Assembly (NCBI GenBank): GCA_964453335.1 | Contig: CAYVOK010000009.1 | Location: 1 to 64,000, forward strand | Source: VGBO01 sp964453335 | GTDB taxonomy: Bacteria > Actinomycetota > Acidimicrobiia > Acidimicrobiales > CAIXPF01 | DNA: 64,000 nucleotides | Direction of reading: 5' to 3' | Shown here: piece by piece, positions 37,325 to 46,128 of the stretch | How positions within the stretch are numbered: the stretch's first letter is position 1 | Layout of the letters: every line of letters begins with the position of its first letter | The notes under the pieces: generated by a model | What the model saw: only the letters and a program-made list of their open reading frames with translations | What the model was told of the DNA's origin: nothing | The model's database searches: none | Translations under genes and position numbers: made by a program

Positions 37325-38052
37325 CCGAGCGCGTCGAACAACTCGGTGCGCAGCCGCAGCAGGTCTGCGCTGCCGAGCGCAGCGTGCGGCCGCGGGTGCG
37401 GCAGGGGCACGTCGACGGTGTGCACGAGCCGTCCGGGTCGGCCCGACAGCACGACGACGCGGTCGGAGAGCACGAGCGCCTCGTCGACGTCGTGGGTGAC
37501 GAGAAGGACGGTGCTGCGGTGCTCGGTGCGCAGTGTGGCGAGCCAGGTCTGGAGGTCGCGCCGGGTGAGCGCGTCGAGCGCCCCGAAGGGTTCGTCGAGC
37601 GCGATCGTGGTCAGGCCGGCGACGACGGTGCGCAGCAGCGCGACCCGCTGGCGCATCCCGCCGGAGAGCTGCGCCGGCCAGGCCCGCTCGAACCCGGCGA
37701 GCCCGAACCGTTCGAACAGGCGGGCGGCGTCCTCGACGGCGGTGGCCCGGTCGGCACCGCGGGCCTCGGCCCCGAGGGTCGCGTTGCGCAACGCCCGTCG
37801 CCACGGCAGCAGCAGGTCGCGCTGGGGCATGTGGGCGACGCGTCCCGGTCGACCCACGACGTCGACCCCGTCGACGGTGACGGTGCCGGTGGTGGGAGTG
37901 AGCAGACCGGCGACGACACGGAGCACGGTCGACTTCCCGCAGCCGCTCGGTCCGAGCAGCGTGGTGAACCCGCCGGTCGGCACCGTGAGGTCGATGCCGT
38001 CCACGACCTCGAGGTCGCCGTAGCGGTGCCGGAGCCCGCGGATCTGAATCAC
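37315..38052 (-). CDS. ABC transporter ATPase, thiamine-precursor uptake
   Basis: 245 residues from GTG 38052. Walker A GPSGCGKST, signature QLSGGMRQRVAL, Walker B TIALDEPFGALD and H-loop VTHDVDEAL are all present. The subgroup is that of nitrate/sulfonate/taurine/HMP importers. It is the last gene of the riboswitch operon, so the cargo is inferred to be a thiamine pyrimidine precursor (ThiZ-like). It starts 7 nt after the binding-protein gene. Confidence 0.9.
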   Translation of the reverse strand: MIQIRGLRHRYGDLEVVDGIDLTVPTGGFTTLLGPSGCGKSTVLRVVAGLLTPTTGTVTVDGVDVVGRPGRVAHMPQRDLLLPWRRALRNATLGAEARGADRATAVEDAARLFERFGLAGFERAWPAQLSGGMRQRVALLRTVVAGLTTIALDEPFGALDALTRRDLQTWLATLRTEHRSTVLLVTHDVDEALVLSDRVVVLSGRPGRLVHTVDVPLPHPRPHAALGSADLLRLRTELFDALGAT

Positions 38053-38059
38053 GCCGCGG

Positions 38060-39085
38060 TCACGACCCGGGCAGGAAGTCGTTCGTGAACGCCGCCGACG
38101 CGTCGACGTCGGCGGCGAGCAGGCCGGCGCCGGTGAGGAACGCGGCGAAGTCCGTCCATGTCGCCCGCCGCTGCACGCCCCACGGGGCGTCGTCCGTGTA
38201 GCGGCCTGCGAGGTACGCGGCGCTGCGGCGCACCAGGTCGGCGTCGAGCTCGGGGACGGCGGCGAGCAAGGCGTCGGCGGCGGCCTCGGGCTCGTCGTCG
38301 GCGACCGTGTACCCGACCGACGTCGCCCGCAGGAACGCGCGGATCGCATCGGGACGCTCGTCGAGCACCTTCTGCGAGGTCACGACGATCGGGGTGTACC
38401 AGTCGGGCAGGCACCGGTCGGCCGACGCTGCGGCGGGGTCGTAGAACGGGAAGCGGACGAGCTGCATGCCCTCGAGCTCGGCGAGGCGGATCACGTCCCA
38501 GCCGTCGAAGACCCACACGGTGTCGTAGTCGCGCCGTTCGAGCCCGACTCGGTAGTCGACGTTGCCGACCTCGACGTAGCGCACGCGGGAGGGGTCCCCG
38601 CCGTCGCAGCGGACGAGACGATCGACGAGCGCCTTCTCGAGCTCACCGCCGAAACCGCCGTAGGTGCGGCCTTCGAGGTCGCGCGGTCGGGTGACCCCGC
38701 GGTCGGCGGGCACGACGAGGCTCGACGTGTTGTGGGCGAGGATCGCGGCGACGGAGACGGCGTCGACCCCGGCGGCCCGGGCCGGCAGCAGCTGTTCGGC
38801 CACGGAGATCACGATGTCGACGTTGCCGGCCGCGAGCTGCGGCAGGCCGCCGTCGTCGGACGGTTCGACGATCGTCACGTCGAGGCCGGCCCGCTCGTAG
38901 AGCCCTTTCGCCTGCGCGAGGTAGATGCCGCTGTGGTTCGTGTTCGGCGTCCAGTCGAGCATCACGGTGAGCGCGGCGCGGTCGTTCGCGCCGTCGCCCC
39001 CGGCGCTGCACGCCGCAGCGAGCACGGCGCACACCAGGGCGATCGCAGCTGCAGTCGTCCGTCGGATCCTGCGGGTGGGGGTCAT
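38060..39085 (-). CDS. ABC transporter substrate-binding lipoprotein, ThiY/NMT1-like
   Basis: 341 residues from ATG 39085. A signal peptide ends in a lipobox-like ALVCAVLAAAC, with the Cys at about residue 26. The mature part has VMLDWTPNTNHSGIYLAQAKGLY, the typical opening of THI5/NMT1-type proteins that bind N-formyl-4-amino-5-aminomethyl-2-methylpyrimidine or HMP. Thiamine-pathway role is supported by the upstream TPP riboswitch. It overlaps the permease gene by 4 nt (ATGA). Confidence 0.9.
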   Translation of the reverse strand: MTPTRRIRRTTAAAIALVCAVLAAACSAGGDGANDRAALTVMLDWTPNTNHSGIYLAQAKGLYERAGLDVTIVEPSDDGGLPQLAAGNVDIVISVAEQLLPARAAGVDAVSVAAILAHNTSSLVVPADRGVTRPRDLEGRTYGGFGGELEKALVDRLVRCDGGDPSRVRYVEVGNVDYRVGLERRDYDTVWVFDGWDVIRLAELEGMQLVRFPFYDPAAASADRCLPDWYTPIVVTSQKVLDERPDAIRAFLRATSVGYTVADDEPEAAADALLAAVPELDADLVRRSAAYLAGRYTDDAPWGVQRRATWTDFAAFLTGAGLLAADVDASAAFTNDFLPGS

Positions 39086-39846
39086 CGGTCCTCCTCGAGA
39101 GTGGTCCAGGGGGTGAACAGTCGGGCGAACAGGCCGGTCAGCAGGTACAGGGCCATCGACAGCAGGACGACGACGGCGATGCCGGCGAAGACCTGGTCGT
39201 ACCGGAACGCCCGGCGGGAACGGTCGATGTAGAGGCCGAGCCCGGACCGTGCGCCGATGCTCTCGGCGATGACCGCGCCGGCGACCGCGTAGGTGAGGGA
39301 GATGCGCAGGCCGGCGAACAGGCCGGGGAGCGCGGCGGGCAGCAGCACCAGGCGCAGGGTGCGCAACCGACCGGCGCCGTAGGAGCGCACCAGGTCCGCG
39401 AGGTCGGTGTCCGCGCTGCGGATCCCCGCTGCGGTGGCGACGGTCACGGGGAAGAACACCACGAGGGCGACGACGACGACCTTGGGCAGCAGCCCGAACC
39501 CGAACCACAGCACCAACAACGGTGCGAGGACCTGGACGGGCACGGTCTGGGACGCGACGAGGACCGGTCCGAGGGCGGCCCGCACCGGTGCGGCGAGCGA
39601 CACCGCGACCGCGATGAGCACCCCCGCCGCGACCCCGACGACGACACCGAGGGCGGTTTCGCCGAGGGTGGTGACGACGTGGCCGGCGAGCGTGTCACGG
39701 GTGCGGACTGCGGCGGCGACGACGTCCGAGGGCGGTGGGAGCACCGTGCTCGCCCCACCGGCCCGGCGTGCCCAGACCTCCCAGAGGCCGAGCAGCGCCG
39801 CGACGAGCGTGACGGGGGGTGCGACATCGCGCAGGCGTGCGGTCAT
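39082..39846 (-). CDS. ABC transporter permease, thiamine-precursor uptake
   Basis: 254 residues from ATG 39846 with about six membrane helices. The BPD-type permease loop (EAA motif) appears as SYGAGRLRTLRLVLLPAALPGLFAGLRI. It belongs to the SsuC/TauC/ThiX group. Overlaps with both neighbours (ATGA at each end) indicate tight translational coupling. Confidence 0.9.
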   Translation of the reverse strand: MTARLRDVAPPVTLVAALLGLWEVWARRAGGASTVLPPPSDVVAAAVRTRDTLAGHVVTTLGETALGVVVGVAAGVLIAVAVSLAAPVRAALGPVLVASQTVPVQVLAPLLVLWFGFGLLPKVVVVALVVFFPVTVATAAGIRSADTDLADLVRSYGAGRLRTLRLVLLPAALPGLFAGLRISLTYAVAGAVIAESIGARSGLGLYIDRSRRAFRYDQVFAGIAVVVLLSMALYLLTGLFARLFTPWTTLEEDR

Positions 39847-40136
39847 CGGTAGGGGCCGGCGAGATCGTCGATGGTCGGCTGACGGGCGGGGTCGCGGGTC
39901 TGTTCGACCTTCACGACGGTGACGACACCGTCGGCGCCGGCGCGCAGGGTCGCCTCGTGCACGGCGCGCACGAGCGGCCACACCTCGTCCGGTTCTCCCT
40001 CGACGGCGGTGCCGAGCGGTCCGACGACGTGACGGAGCCCGCTCGCCCGGACCACGGCGATCGCCGCCTCGACGTGCGCCCAGCGCCGTTCGGGTGTGCC
40101 CGACGGCGACGGCAGGACCTGGATGTCGACGATCAT
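39843..40136 (-). CDS. Thiamine-binding family protein (MTH1187/YkoF type)
   Basis: 97 residues from ATG 40136. The N-terminus MIVDIQVLPSPSG, a central GLRHVVGPLGTAVEG, and VVTVVKVEQTRD match the PF01910 thiamine-binding family, a ferredoxin-like fold. It is the first gene after the TPP riboswitch and overlaps the permease gene. It may carry or sense thiamine or its pyrimidine in the cytoplasm. Confidence 0.85.
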   Translation of the reverse strand: MIVDIQVLPSPSGTPERRWAHVEAAIAVVRASGLRHVVGPLGTAVEGEPDEVWPLVRAVHEATLRAGADGVVTVVKVEQTRDPARQPTIDDLAGPYR

Positions 40137-40137
40137 C

Positions 40138-40220
40138 CCTGCATTCCCTCCGCTCGTATGACCGAGATCAGGTTCTGGGGTTTGCTCTCAGCCCGATCCG
40201 TCTCGGGCACCCCCAGCAGG
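40138..40220 (-). promoter_or_regulatory. TPP riboswitch
   Basis: Read on the minus strand the segment contains the THI-box core: CTGCTGGGGGTGCCC, GGGCTGAGA, AACCCCAGAACCTGATCT and GTCATACGAGCGGAGGGA. P1 can form from CCTGC at the 5' end (40220-40216) and GCAGG (40142-40138), which lies directly before the ATG at 40136. Ligand binding would close P1 over the AGGG just before the start and mask it, implying control of translation. The downstream genes are a thiamine-binding protein and an ABC importer. Confidence 0.95.
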
Positions 40221-40228
40221 CGACACCC

Positions 40229-40234
40229 ACGGTA
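40229..40234 (-). promoter_or_regulatory. TACCGT -10 box of the TPP operon
   Basis: TACCGT on the minus strand lies 8 nt from the first paired base of the riboswitch, so the transcript would begin almost at P1. Confidence 0.6.
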
Positions 40235-40267
40235 GCGCGGGGCGCGGCGGGAGAGGAGTCCGGACGG

Positions 40268-40273
40268 TAGGGT
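40268..40273 (+). promoter_or_regulatory. TAGGGT -10 box, leaderless VOC gene
   Basis: TAGGGT ends 6 nt before ATG 40280. Confidence 0.6.
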
Positions 40274-40279
40274 GCGCGC

Positions 40280-41014
40280 ATGCCGAGCGTGCAGCGCCTC
40301 CGTCAAGCCGTCCTCGTCGCCGCCGACTACGACGCGGTCGCCGACCGCATCCGGTCCGAGTTCCGGCTCGACGCCCCCTTCCACGATCCGGGTGTCGCCG
40401 AGTTCGGGTTGCGCAACGGTGTGTTCGCGATCGGCGACACCTTCCTCGAGGTCGTCTCCCCGACCCGTGCGGGTACGACGGCGGGCCGGTATCTCGACCG
40501 GGTCGGCGGTGACGCCGGGTACATGGTCATGTTCCAGGTGCCGAGCGTCGACGCGGCACGGGAGCGGATGGAACGGCTCGGCGTGCGGATCGTGTGGGTC
40601 GCCGAGGAGGAGGACATCTTCGACCTCCACCTGCACCCGCGTGACGTGCCCGGGGCGATCGTGTCCCTCACCGAGGCGCGTCCCGCCGGTTCGTGGCGCT
40701 GGGCGGGTCCGGCGTGGGCGGGCAAGGTCCCCGAGCACCGCCCCGGCGGGGTGACGTCGATGACCGCGCGCGCCGCCGACCCGGCCGCCGTCGCCGCCCG
40801 CTGGGCGGAGGTGCTCGACGAACCCGTCGCCGCCGGTGCCGCAGGCCCCGAGATCATCCTCGACGGCGGCGCCCAGGTGGTGCGCTTCGTGCCCGCCGAC
40901 GGTGGGCACGAGGGCATCGTCGAGGTCGGCATCGCGTTGCCGGCCGCCGACCGTGCGGGCCGCGACGCCGTGACCGTCGGCGGGGTCCGCTTCACGCTGA
41001 CCGACGCATCCTGA
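40280..41014 (+). CDS. VOC / glyoxalase-like protein
   Basis: 244 residues. The first half fits a glyoxalase-like (PF13468) pattern: LRQAVLVAADYDAVADRIRSEF and FAIGDTFLEVVSP, then GYMVMFQVPSVDAARERM. The second half is a weaker vicinal-oxygen-chelate repeat. The substrate is unknown. It is followed 7 nt later by mtnA, so the two may share a transcript. Confidence 0.75.
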   Translation: MPSVQRLRQAVLVAADYDAVADRIRSEFRLDAPFHDPGVAEFGLRNGVFAIGDTFLEVVSPTRAGTTAGRYLDRVGGDAGYMVMFQVPSVDAARERMERLGVRIVWVAEEEDIFDLHLHPRDVPGAIVSLTEARPAGSWRWAGPAWAGKVPEHRPGGVTSMTARAADPAAVAARWAEVLDEPVAAGAAGPEIILDGGAQVVRFVPADGGHEGIVEVGIALPAADRAGRDAVTVGGVRFTLTDAS

Positions 41015-41021
41015 GCAGCCG

Positions 41022-41999
41022 ATGCCGGGCACGATCCCGCCGACCATCACCTGGGAGGGTGACCGGATCCGGCTGATCGACCAGCGCCGCCTGCCCGGCG
41101 AGCTGGTCCTCGTCGAAGCGACGACGGTCGACGAGCTGTGCGGGTACATCGCCACGCTCGCGGTGCGTGGCGCACCGGCGATCGGTGTCGCCGGGGCCAT
41201 GGGGGTGGCGCTCGCCGTCGTCCGTGGCGAGGACCCCGTCGCCGCCGGGGAACGGCTGCGGGCCACACGACCCACGGCGGTGAATCTCGCCTGGGGTGTC
41301 GAGCGGGCGTTGCGCGCCCCGGATCCCGTCGCCGAGGCGGTCCGGCTCGCCGCCGACGACGTGGAACGGAACCGGGCGATCGGTCGGCACGGGGCACCGC
41401 TCCTCGCGGATGTGACGAACGTGCTCACCCACTGCAACACCGGCGCGCTCGCGACCGTCGGGTGGGGGACCGCGCTCGGGGTGATCCGGGCGGCGCACGA
41501 GGCCGGGGCGGCGCTGCACGTCTGGGTCGACGAGACCCGGCCGGTGTTGCAGGGGGCCCGCCTGACGGCGTGGGAGTGCGACCGGCTCGGGATCCCGGCG
41601 ACGCTCGTCGCCGACGTGATGGCCGCTGCGCTGATGCGGGCCGGTCGCGTCGACGCGGCGATCGTGGGCGCGGATCGCATCACGGCGAACGGTGACGTGG
41701 CCAACAAGATCGGCACGTACGCCGTGGCGGTCGCGTGCCGACACCACGGGATCCCGTTCTACGTGGCGGCACCGCGGTCGACCTTCGACCACACCCTCGC
41801 GTCCGGCGACGAGATCGAGATCGAGCGGCGGGCCGCCGAGGAGGTGACGACCGTCGGCGGTGTCCGGGTCGCGCCGACGGGGATTCCGGTGGAGAACTGG
41901 GCGTTCGACGTGACCCCGGCTGCCCTCGTCACCGCGTGGATCACCGAGGACGGCATCTTCCGCACCCCGCCCGGCCCCGACGTCGCAGCCGCTCCGTAA
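41022..41999 (+). CDS. mtnA: S-methyl-5-thioribose-1-phosphate isomerase
   Basis: 325 residues from ATG 41022. Signature regions are LAVRGAPAIGVAGAMGVALA, THCNTGALAT (catalytic Cys region) and GADRITANGDVANKIGTY with the catalytic Asp, then FYVAAPRSTFD. It isomerises methylthioribose-1-P to methylthioribulose-1-P in methionine salvage. No other mtn genes are in the window; sahH, also in sulfur-methyl recycling, is 5 kb upstream. Its TAA stop overlaps a -10 hexamer for the next gene. Confidence 0.93.
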   Translation: MPGTIPPTITWEGDRIRLIDQRRLPGELVLVEATTVDELCGYIATLAVRGAPAIGVAGAMGVALAVVRGEDPVAAGERLRATRPTAVNLAWGVERALRAPDPVAEAVRLAADDVERNRAIGRHGAPLLADVTNVLTHCNTGALATVGWGTALGVIRAAHEAGAALHVWVDETRPVLQGARLTAWECDRLGIPATLVADVMAAALMRAGRVDAAIVGADRITANGDVANKIGTYAVAVACRHHGIPFYVAAPRSTFDHTLASGDEIEIERRAAEEVTTVGGVRVAPTGIPVENWAFDVTPAALVTAWITEDGIFRTPPGPDVAAAP

Positions 42000-42002
42000 C
42001 GT
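41997..42002 (+). promoter_or_regulatory. TAACGT -10 box overlapping the mtnA stop
   Basis: TAACGT starts with the mtnA TAA stop and ends 7 nt before GTG 42010 of the ComF-like gene. Confidence 0.5.
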
Positions 42003-42009
42003 CGGGGGC

Positions 42010-42603
42010 GTGTGGTTCCCGCCCCGCTGCCCGGTCTGTGATCAGCCGGGGGCCGCGCCGTGCGAGCGGTGCGTGCCCCTCCTCGTCGACGTGTCCGCCT
42101 CGCCGTGGTGTCTGCCCGGTGTCGACGCGGCAGTGGCCGCGCTCCGCTACGACCCGGCCTCCCGACGCCTCGTCGCCGGGCTGAAGTACCGGGGGAACCG
42201 GGCGGTCGTGAACTGGCTCGTCGACCGGCTCGCGCCTGCGGTGCTGCGCCATGCGGCGGTCGGCACGACGCAGCTCACGTGGGCGCCGACGTCGCCGGCC
42301 CGTCGCCGCGCGCGTGGCTACGACCAGGCGGAGGAGCTCGCCCGGGCCCTCGCCCGTCGCACCGGCCTCCCGGCGCGACGCCTGCTGCGGCGGGAGCCCG
42401 GACCCGGACTCACCGGGCGCAACCGGTCCGACCGAGTCGGCGCGGTCGTGTTCGTCGCAGTGCGGCCGTGCGCCGGGACGGTGTTCGTGGTCGACGACGT
42501 GGTCACCACCGGGACGACGCTGCAGGCGGCGGCGGCGACGCTCCGGGGAGCCGGCGCGGATCGGGTGGTGGCGGCGGTCGCCGCGCGGGTACCCCCGTCG
42601 TGA
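42010..42603 (+). CDS. ComF-family phosphoribosyltransferase-like protein
   Basis: 197 residues from GTG 42010. Two CxxC pairs at the N-terminus (CPVC, CERC) can form a zinc ribbon. The C-terminal phosphoribosyltransferase core has FVVDDVVTTGTTL, the PRPP-binding motif, and an upstream RRRARGYDQAEELA. ComF proteins are linked to DNA uptake in some bacteria, but most actinobacterial members are uncharacterised. Placement before hpf and secA matches Rv3242c. Confidence 0.9.
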   Translation: MWFPPRCPVCDQPGAAPCERCVPLLVDVSASPWCLPGVDAAVAALRYDPASRRLVAGLKYRGNRAVVNWLVDRLAPAVLRHAAVGTTQLTWAPTSPARRRARGYDQAEELARALARRTGLPARRLLRREPGPGLTGRNRSDRVGAVVFVAVRPCAGTVFVVDDVVTTGTTLQAAAATLRGAGADRVVAAVAARVPPS

Positions 42604-42648
42604 CCATCGGCCCTTGTGGCCGCCGAAGCGGAGGCGCATCATCTCCCC

Positions 42649-43227
42649 ATGCAGGTAGCCGTCACGAATCGCGGTACCGACCTGACCGATGAGGCCCGTG
42701 CGGTCGCGGTCGACAAGATCGGTCGTCTCGACCGGTTCCTCGAGGGGATGCAACGTGCCGAGGTGCGGCTCTCCCGCGAACACAACCCCTCCATCGCCGA
42801 GAAGGAGGTGTGCGAGGTCACCATCGAGGGCAACGGCCACGTGGTGCGCTGTCGGGCCAGCGCCGCGGACATCCCGACCGCGGTCGACCGGGCGGTCGAC
42901 AAGCTCGAGCACCAGCTCGCCCGCCTGAAGTCCCGCCTGCGTCGCCGTCCGAGCCACGCCCGGCGGCCGACGAACGGCATCCCGGCGACGGCCGTTCTCG
43001 ACGACGAGGACCACTCGATGGCCGACGACGCCTACGTGACCCGTGCCGGGGAGCTCGTCGTCAAGCGCAAGTCGTTCGCACTGCAGCCGATCTCGGTCGA
43101 CGACGCGGTCCTGCAGCTCGAGCTGATCGGGCACAGCTTCTACCTGTTCACGAACGCGGAGACCGGCCGTGCCGCCGTCCTCTACCGCCGTGTCGACGGG
43201 TCGCTGGGCCTCATCGACCAGGCGTGA
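42649..43227 (+). CDS. hpf: Long-form ribosome hibernation promoting factor
   Basis: 192 residues from ATG 42649 (MQVAVTNRGTDLTDEARAVA). The N-terminal S30AE/YfiA domain (1-100) binds the 30S decoding region. A variable linker leads to the C-terminal dimerisation domain (about 133-190) with VVKRKSFALQPISVDDAV and YRRVDGSLGLI, characteristic of long HPF that makes 100S ribosomes. GTG 42616 would add 11 residues that do not resemble the family. Confidence 0.95.
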   Translation: MQVAVTNRGTDLTDEARAVAVDKIGRLDRFLEGMQRAEVRLSREHNPSIAEKEVCEVTIEGNGHVVRCRASAADIPTAVDRAVDKLEHQLARLKSRLRRRPSHARRPTNGIPATAVLDDEDHSMADDAYVTRAGELVVKRKSFALQPISVDDAVLQLELIGHSFYLFTNAETGRAAVLYRRVDGSLGLIDQA

Positions 43228-43262
43228 ACCTCCCCTCGTCGGGGCGGTCGCGCCGCCGCCGG

Positions 43263-43268
43263 TAGGCT
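43263..43268 (+). promoter_or_regulatory. TAGGCT -10 box of secA
   Basis: TAGGCT ends 10 nt before ATG 43279; no clear Shine-Dalgarno sequence. Confidence 0.55.
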
Positions 43269-43278
43269 TGCCGACCGC

Positions 43279-46116
43279 ATGGGCGTATTCGACCGCATCC
43301 TCCGGACCGGTGAGGGCAAGATGCTCCGGTCCCTCCAGGCCCTCGTGCCCGACATCGCGGCGCTCGAGCCCGAGCTCGCCGCGCTCGACGACGACGCGCT
43401 CCGCCACCGGACCGTCCTGTTCCGGGAGCGTCTCGACCGTGGGGCGGCGCTCGACGATCTGCTGATCGAGGCGTTCGCCACCGTCCGCGAGGCGTCCCGG
43501 CGGGTCATCGGCCAGCGGCACTACGACGTGCAGCTCATGGGTGGTGCGGCGCTGCACTTCGGCTGGGTGGCCGAGATGCGTACCGGTGAGGGCAAGACGC
43601 TCGTGTCGACCCTGCCCGTGTACCTGAACGGTCTCGCCGGCACGGGCGTGCACGTCGTCACCGTGAACGACTACCTCGCCCGGCGCGACGCCGAGTGGAT
43701 GGGGCGCATCCACACCTGGATGGGGCTCACCGTCGGCATGGTGCTGCCCGGCAACGACGACCCGGCGACCAAGCGCGCCAACTACGCGTGCGACGTCACC
43801 TACGGGACGAACAACGAGTTCGGGTTCGACTACCTGCGCGACAACATGGCGATGTCCGCGGAGGACAAGGTCCAGCGTGGGCACGCCTATGCGATCGTCG
43901 ACGAGATCGACTCGATCCTCATCGACGAGGCCCGGACCCCGCTCATCATCTCCGGTCGGGTCACCGATGCCGCAGCGCTCTACCAGCGGTTCTCCTCGGT
44001 CGTCCGCCAGCTCGGCCGCGACGAGCACTACGAGGTCGACGAGGAGAAGCGGACCGTCGCCCCGACCGAAGCCGGTGTCGAACGGGTCGAGGAGCTCCTC
44101 GGCGTGGAGAACCTCTACGACCTCGGTCGCACCGACCTCGTCCACCAGCTCCAGGTCGCGCTCAAGGCGAAGGAGCTGTTCAAGCGCGACAAGGACTACA
44201 TCGTCGAGGCCGGCGAGGTGAAGATCGTCGACGAGTTCACGGGCCGAACGCTCGAGGGTCGTCGCTGGTCGGAGGGCATCCACCAGGCGATCGAGGCGAA
44301 GGAAGGGGTGCGGATCAAGGAGGAGAACCAGACGCTCGCCACCGTCACCCTGCAGAACTACTTCCGCATGTACGACAAGCTCGCCGGGATGACGGGCACC
44401 GCCCAGACCGAGGCGAGCGAGCTCGCCACGACCTACGGCCTGCAGGTGGTGCCGATCCCCACGCACCGGCCGATGGTGCGCGTCGACCACGACGACCTGA
44501 TCTTCAAGACCGAGACGGCGAAGTTCGAGGCCGTCGTCGACGAGATCGTCCACCACTACGAGGCCGGTCGCCCGGTGCTCGCGGGTACGGCGTCGGTCGA
44601 GCACTCCGAGCTGCTGTCGAAGCTGCTCACGCGTCGCGGGGTCCGCCACGAGGTCCTCAACGCGAAGCAACACCTCCGTGAGGCGGAGATCATCGCCCAG
44701 GCCGGTCGTCCGGGTGCGGTGACGGTGGCGACCAACATGGCCGGCCGCGGCGTGGACATCCTGCTCGGCGGCAACCCCGAGCTCATGGCCCTCGCCGACC
44801 TGCGGGCCGAGGGGCTGCCGGCGACCACCCCCGACGAGGTGCGCCGCCGACCGCTGGTGCTGCGGGAGGAGCTCGCCCGGCTCCGCGCCGCGGGGGCCGA
44901 CGCGGACGTCGTCGCCGGTGTCGCCGACGAGCTCGACCTCGCCGAGCGTGCGGCCGCCCGTCTCGACGAGCGCACCGCCGCACACGCCGGGGAGACCGCT
45001 GCGCAGGGGGAACGGGTCCGTGAACTGGGCGGTCTCGTGGTGATCGGCACGGAGCGGCACGAGTCGCGCCGGATCGACAACCAGCTCCGCGGTCGTTCCG
45101 GTCGGCAGGGCGATCCCGGTGAGAGCCGGTTCTACATCTCCATCGAGGACGACCTGATGCGCCTGTTCGCAACCGGTCTGATGGAGCGCGTCATGAGCGC
45201 GACGATCCCCGACGACGTGCCCATCGAGTCGAAGATGGTGACGAAGGCGGTCGAGCGGGCGCAGACCACGGTCGAGCAGAAGAACGCCGAGATCCGCAAG
45301 AACGTCCTCAAGTACGACGAGGTGATGAACGCCCAGCGGAAGGTCGTCTACGGCCGCCGCGACCAGATCCTCGCCCGTGGGGATCTGCGCGGGGAGTTCC
45401 TCGAGTCCCTCGCCGAGGTCGTCGACGGGCTCGTGAGCCGCCACCTGCCCGACGGGACGGCCGGCGACTGGGACCCGCACGCGCTCCTCACCGACGTCGC
45501 CACGTACTGGCCGACGTCGCTCAGCGAGGCCGACGTCAGCGACGTGCGGTCCACCGACGAGCTGTACGAACGGCTCGCCGGCGAGGCGACGGCCGCGTAC
45601 GAACGTCGCGAGGCCGAGCTCGGCACTGCCGTGCTGCGCGAGATCGAACGGCGGGTGCAGCTCTCCCTCGTCGACCAGCGCTGGCGCGAGCACCTCTACG
45701 AGATGGACTACCTCCGCGAGGGCATCGGCCTGCGGGCGGTCGGCCAACGGGATCCGCTGACCGAGTGGCAGCGCGAAGGCTTCGACATGTTCGGCCAGAT
45801 GCTGGCGTCGGTCGCCGAGGACTTCGTCCGGATCGTCATGCACGCCGACGTGCGCACCGAACAGGCGGGCGGCGAGGCCGAGGAGGCCGACGTGCTCGCG
45901 TCGTTGCCCGAGGCGGCCGAACCGACCATCCGCGACGTCGCCTACTCCGCGGCCGAGGAGCCGGTCCGCCCGACCGCCCCGACCCTCACCCTGCCCGGTG
46001 CCGCACCGCGCAGCGCGCCGCCGACCGCGACAGCCGAGGCACCGAAGGTGGGCCGCAACGCGCCGTGCCCGTGCGGGAGCGGCAAGAAGTTCAAGCAGTG
46101 CCACGGTGCGGCGTGA
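43279..46116 (+). CDS. secA: Preprotein translocase ATPase SecA
   Basis: 945 residues, full length. Nucleotide-binding domain 1 has MRTGEGKTL (Walker A) and VDEIDSILIDEARTP (Walker B). The preprotein cross-linking domain, NBD2 with GRGVDILLGGNPE and RSGRQGDPGESRFYIS, helical scaffold and wing domains follow in order. The C-terminus carries the zinc motif CPCGSGKKFKQCHG, which binds SecB or ribosomes. It drives Sec export with SecYEG. It matches mycobacterial SecA1 (Rv3240c) in neighbourhood. Confidence 0.98.
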   Translation: MGVFDRILRTGEGKMLRSLQALVPDIAALEPELAALDDDALRHRTVLFRERLDRGAALDDLLIEAFATVREASRRVIGQRHYDVQLMGGAALHFGWVAEMRTGEGKTLVSTLPVYLNGLAGTGVHVVTVNDYLARRDAEWMGRIHTWMGLTVGMVLPGNDDPATKRANYACDVTYGTNNEFGFDYLRDNMAMSAEDKVQRGHAYAIVDEIDSILIDEARTPLIISGRVTDAAALYQRFSSVVRQLGRDEHYEVDEEKRTVAPTEAGVERVEELLGVENLYDLGRTDLVHQLQVALKAKELFKRDKDYIVEAGEVKIVDEFTGRTLEGRRWSEGIHQAIEAKEGVRIKEENQTLATVTLQNYFRMYDKLAGMTGTAQTEASELATTYGLQVVPIPTHRPMVRVDHDDLIFKTETAKFEAVVDEIVHHYEAGRPVLAGTASVEHSELLSKLLTRRGVRHEVLNAKQHLREAEIIAQAGRPGAVTVATNMAGRGVDILLGGNPELMALADLRAEGLPATTPDEVRRRPLVLREELARLRAAGADADVVAGVADELDLAERAAARLDERTAAHAGETAAQGERVRELGGLVVIGTERHESRRIDNQLRGRSGRQGDPGESRFYISIEDDLMRLFATGLMERVMSATIPDDVPIESKMVTKAVERAQTTVEQKNAEIRKNVLKYDEVMNAQRKVVYGRRDQILARGDLRGEFLESLAEVVDGLVSRHLPDGTAGDWDPHALLTDVATYWPTSLSEADVSDVRSTDELYERLAGEATAAYERREAELGTAVLREIERRVQLSLVDQRWREHLYEMDYLREGIGLRAVGQRDPLTEWQREGFDMFGQMLASVAEDFVRIVMHADVRTEQAGGEAEEADVLASLPEAAEPTIRDVAYSAAEEPVRPTAPTLTLPGAAPRSAPPTATAEAPKVGRNAPCPCGSGKKFKQCHGAA

Positions 46117-46128
46117 GGCGGGTCCGTC

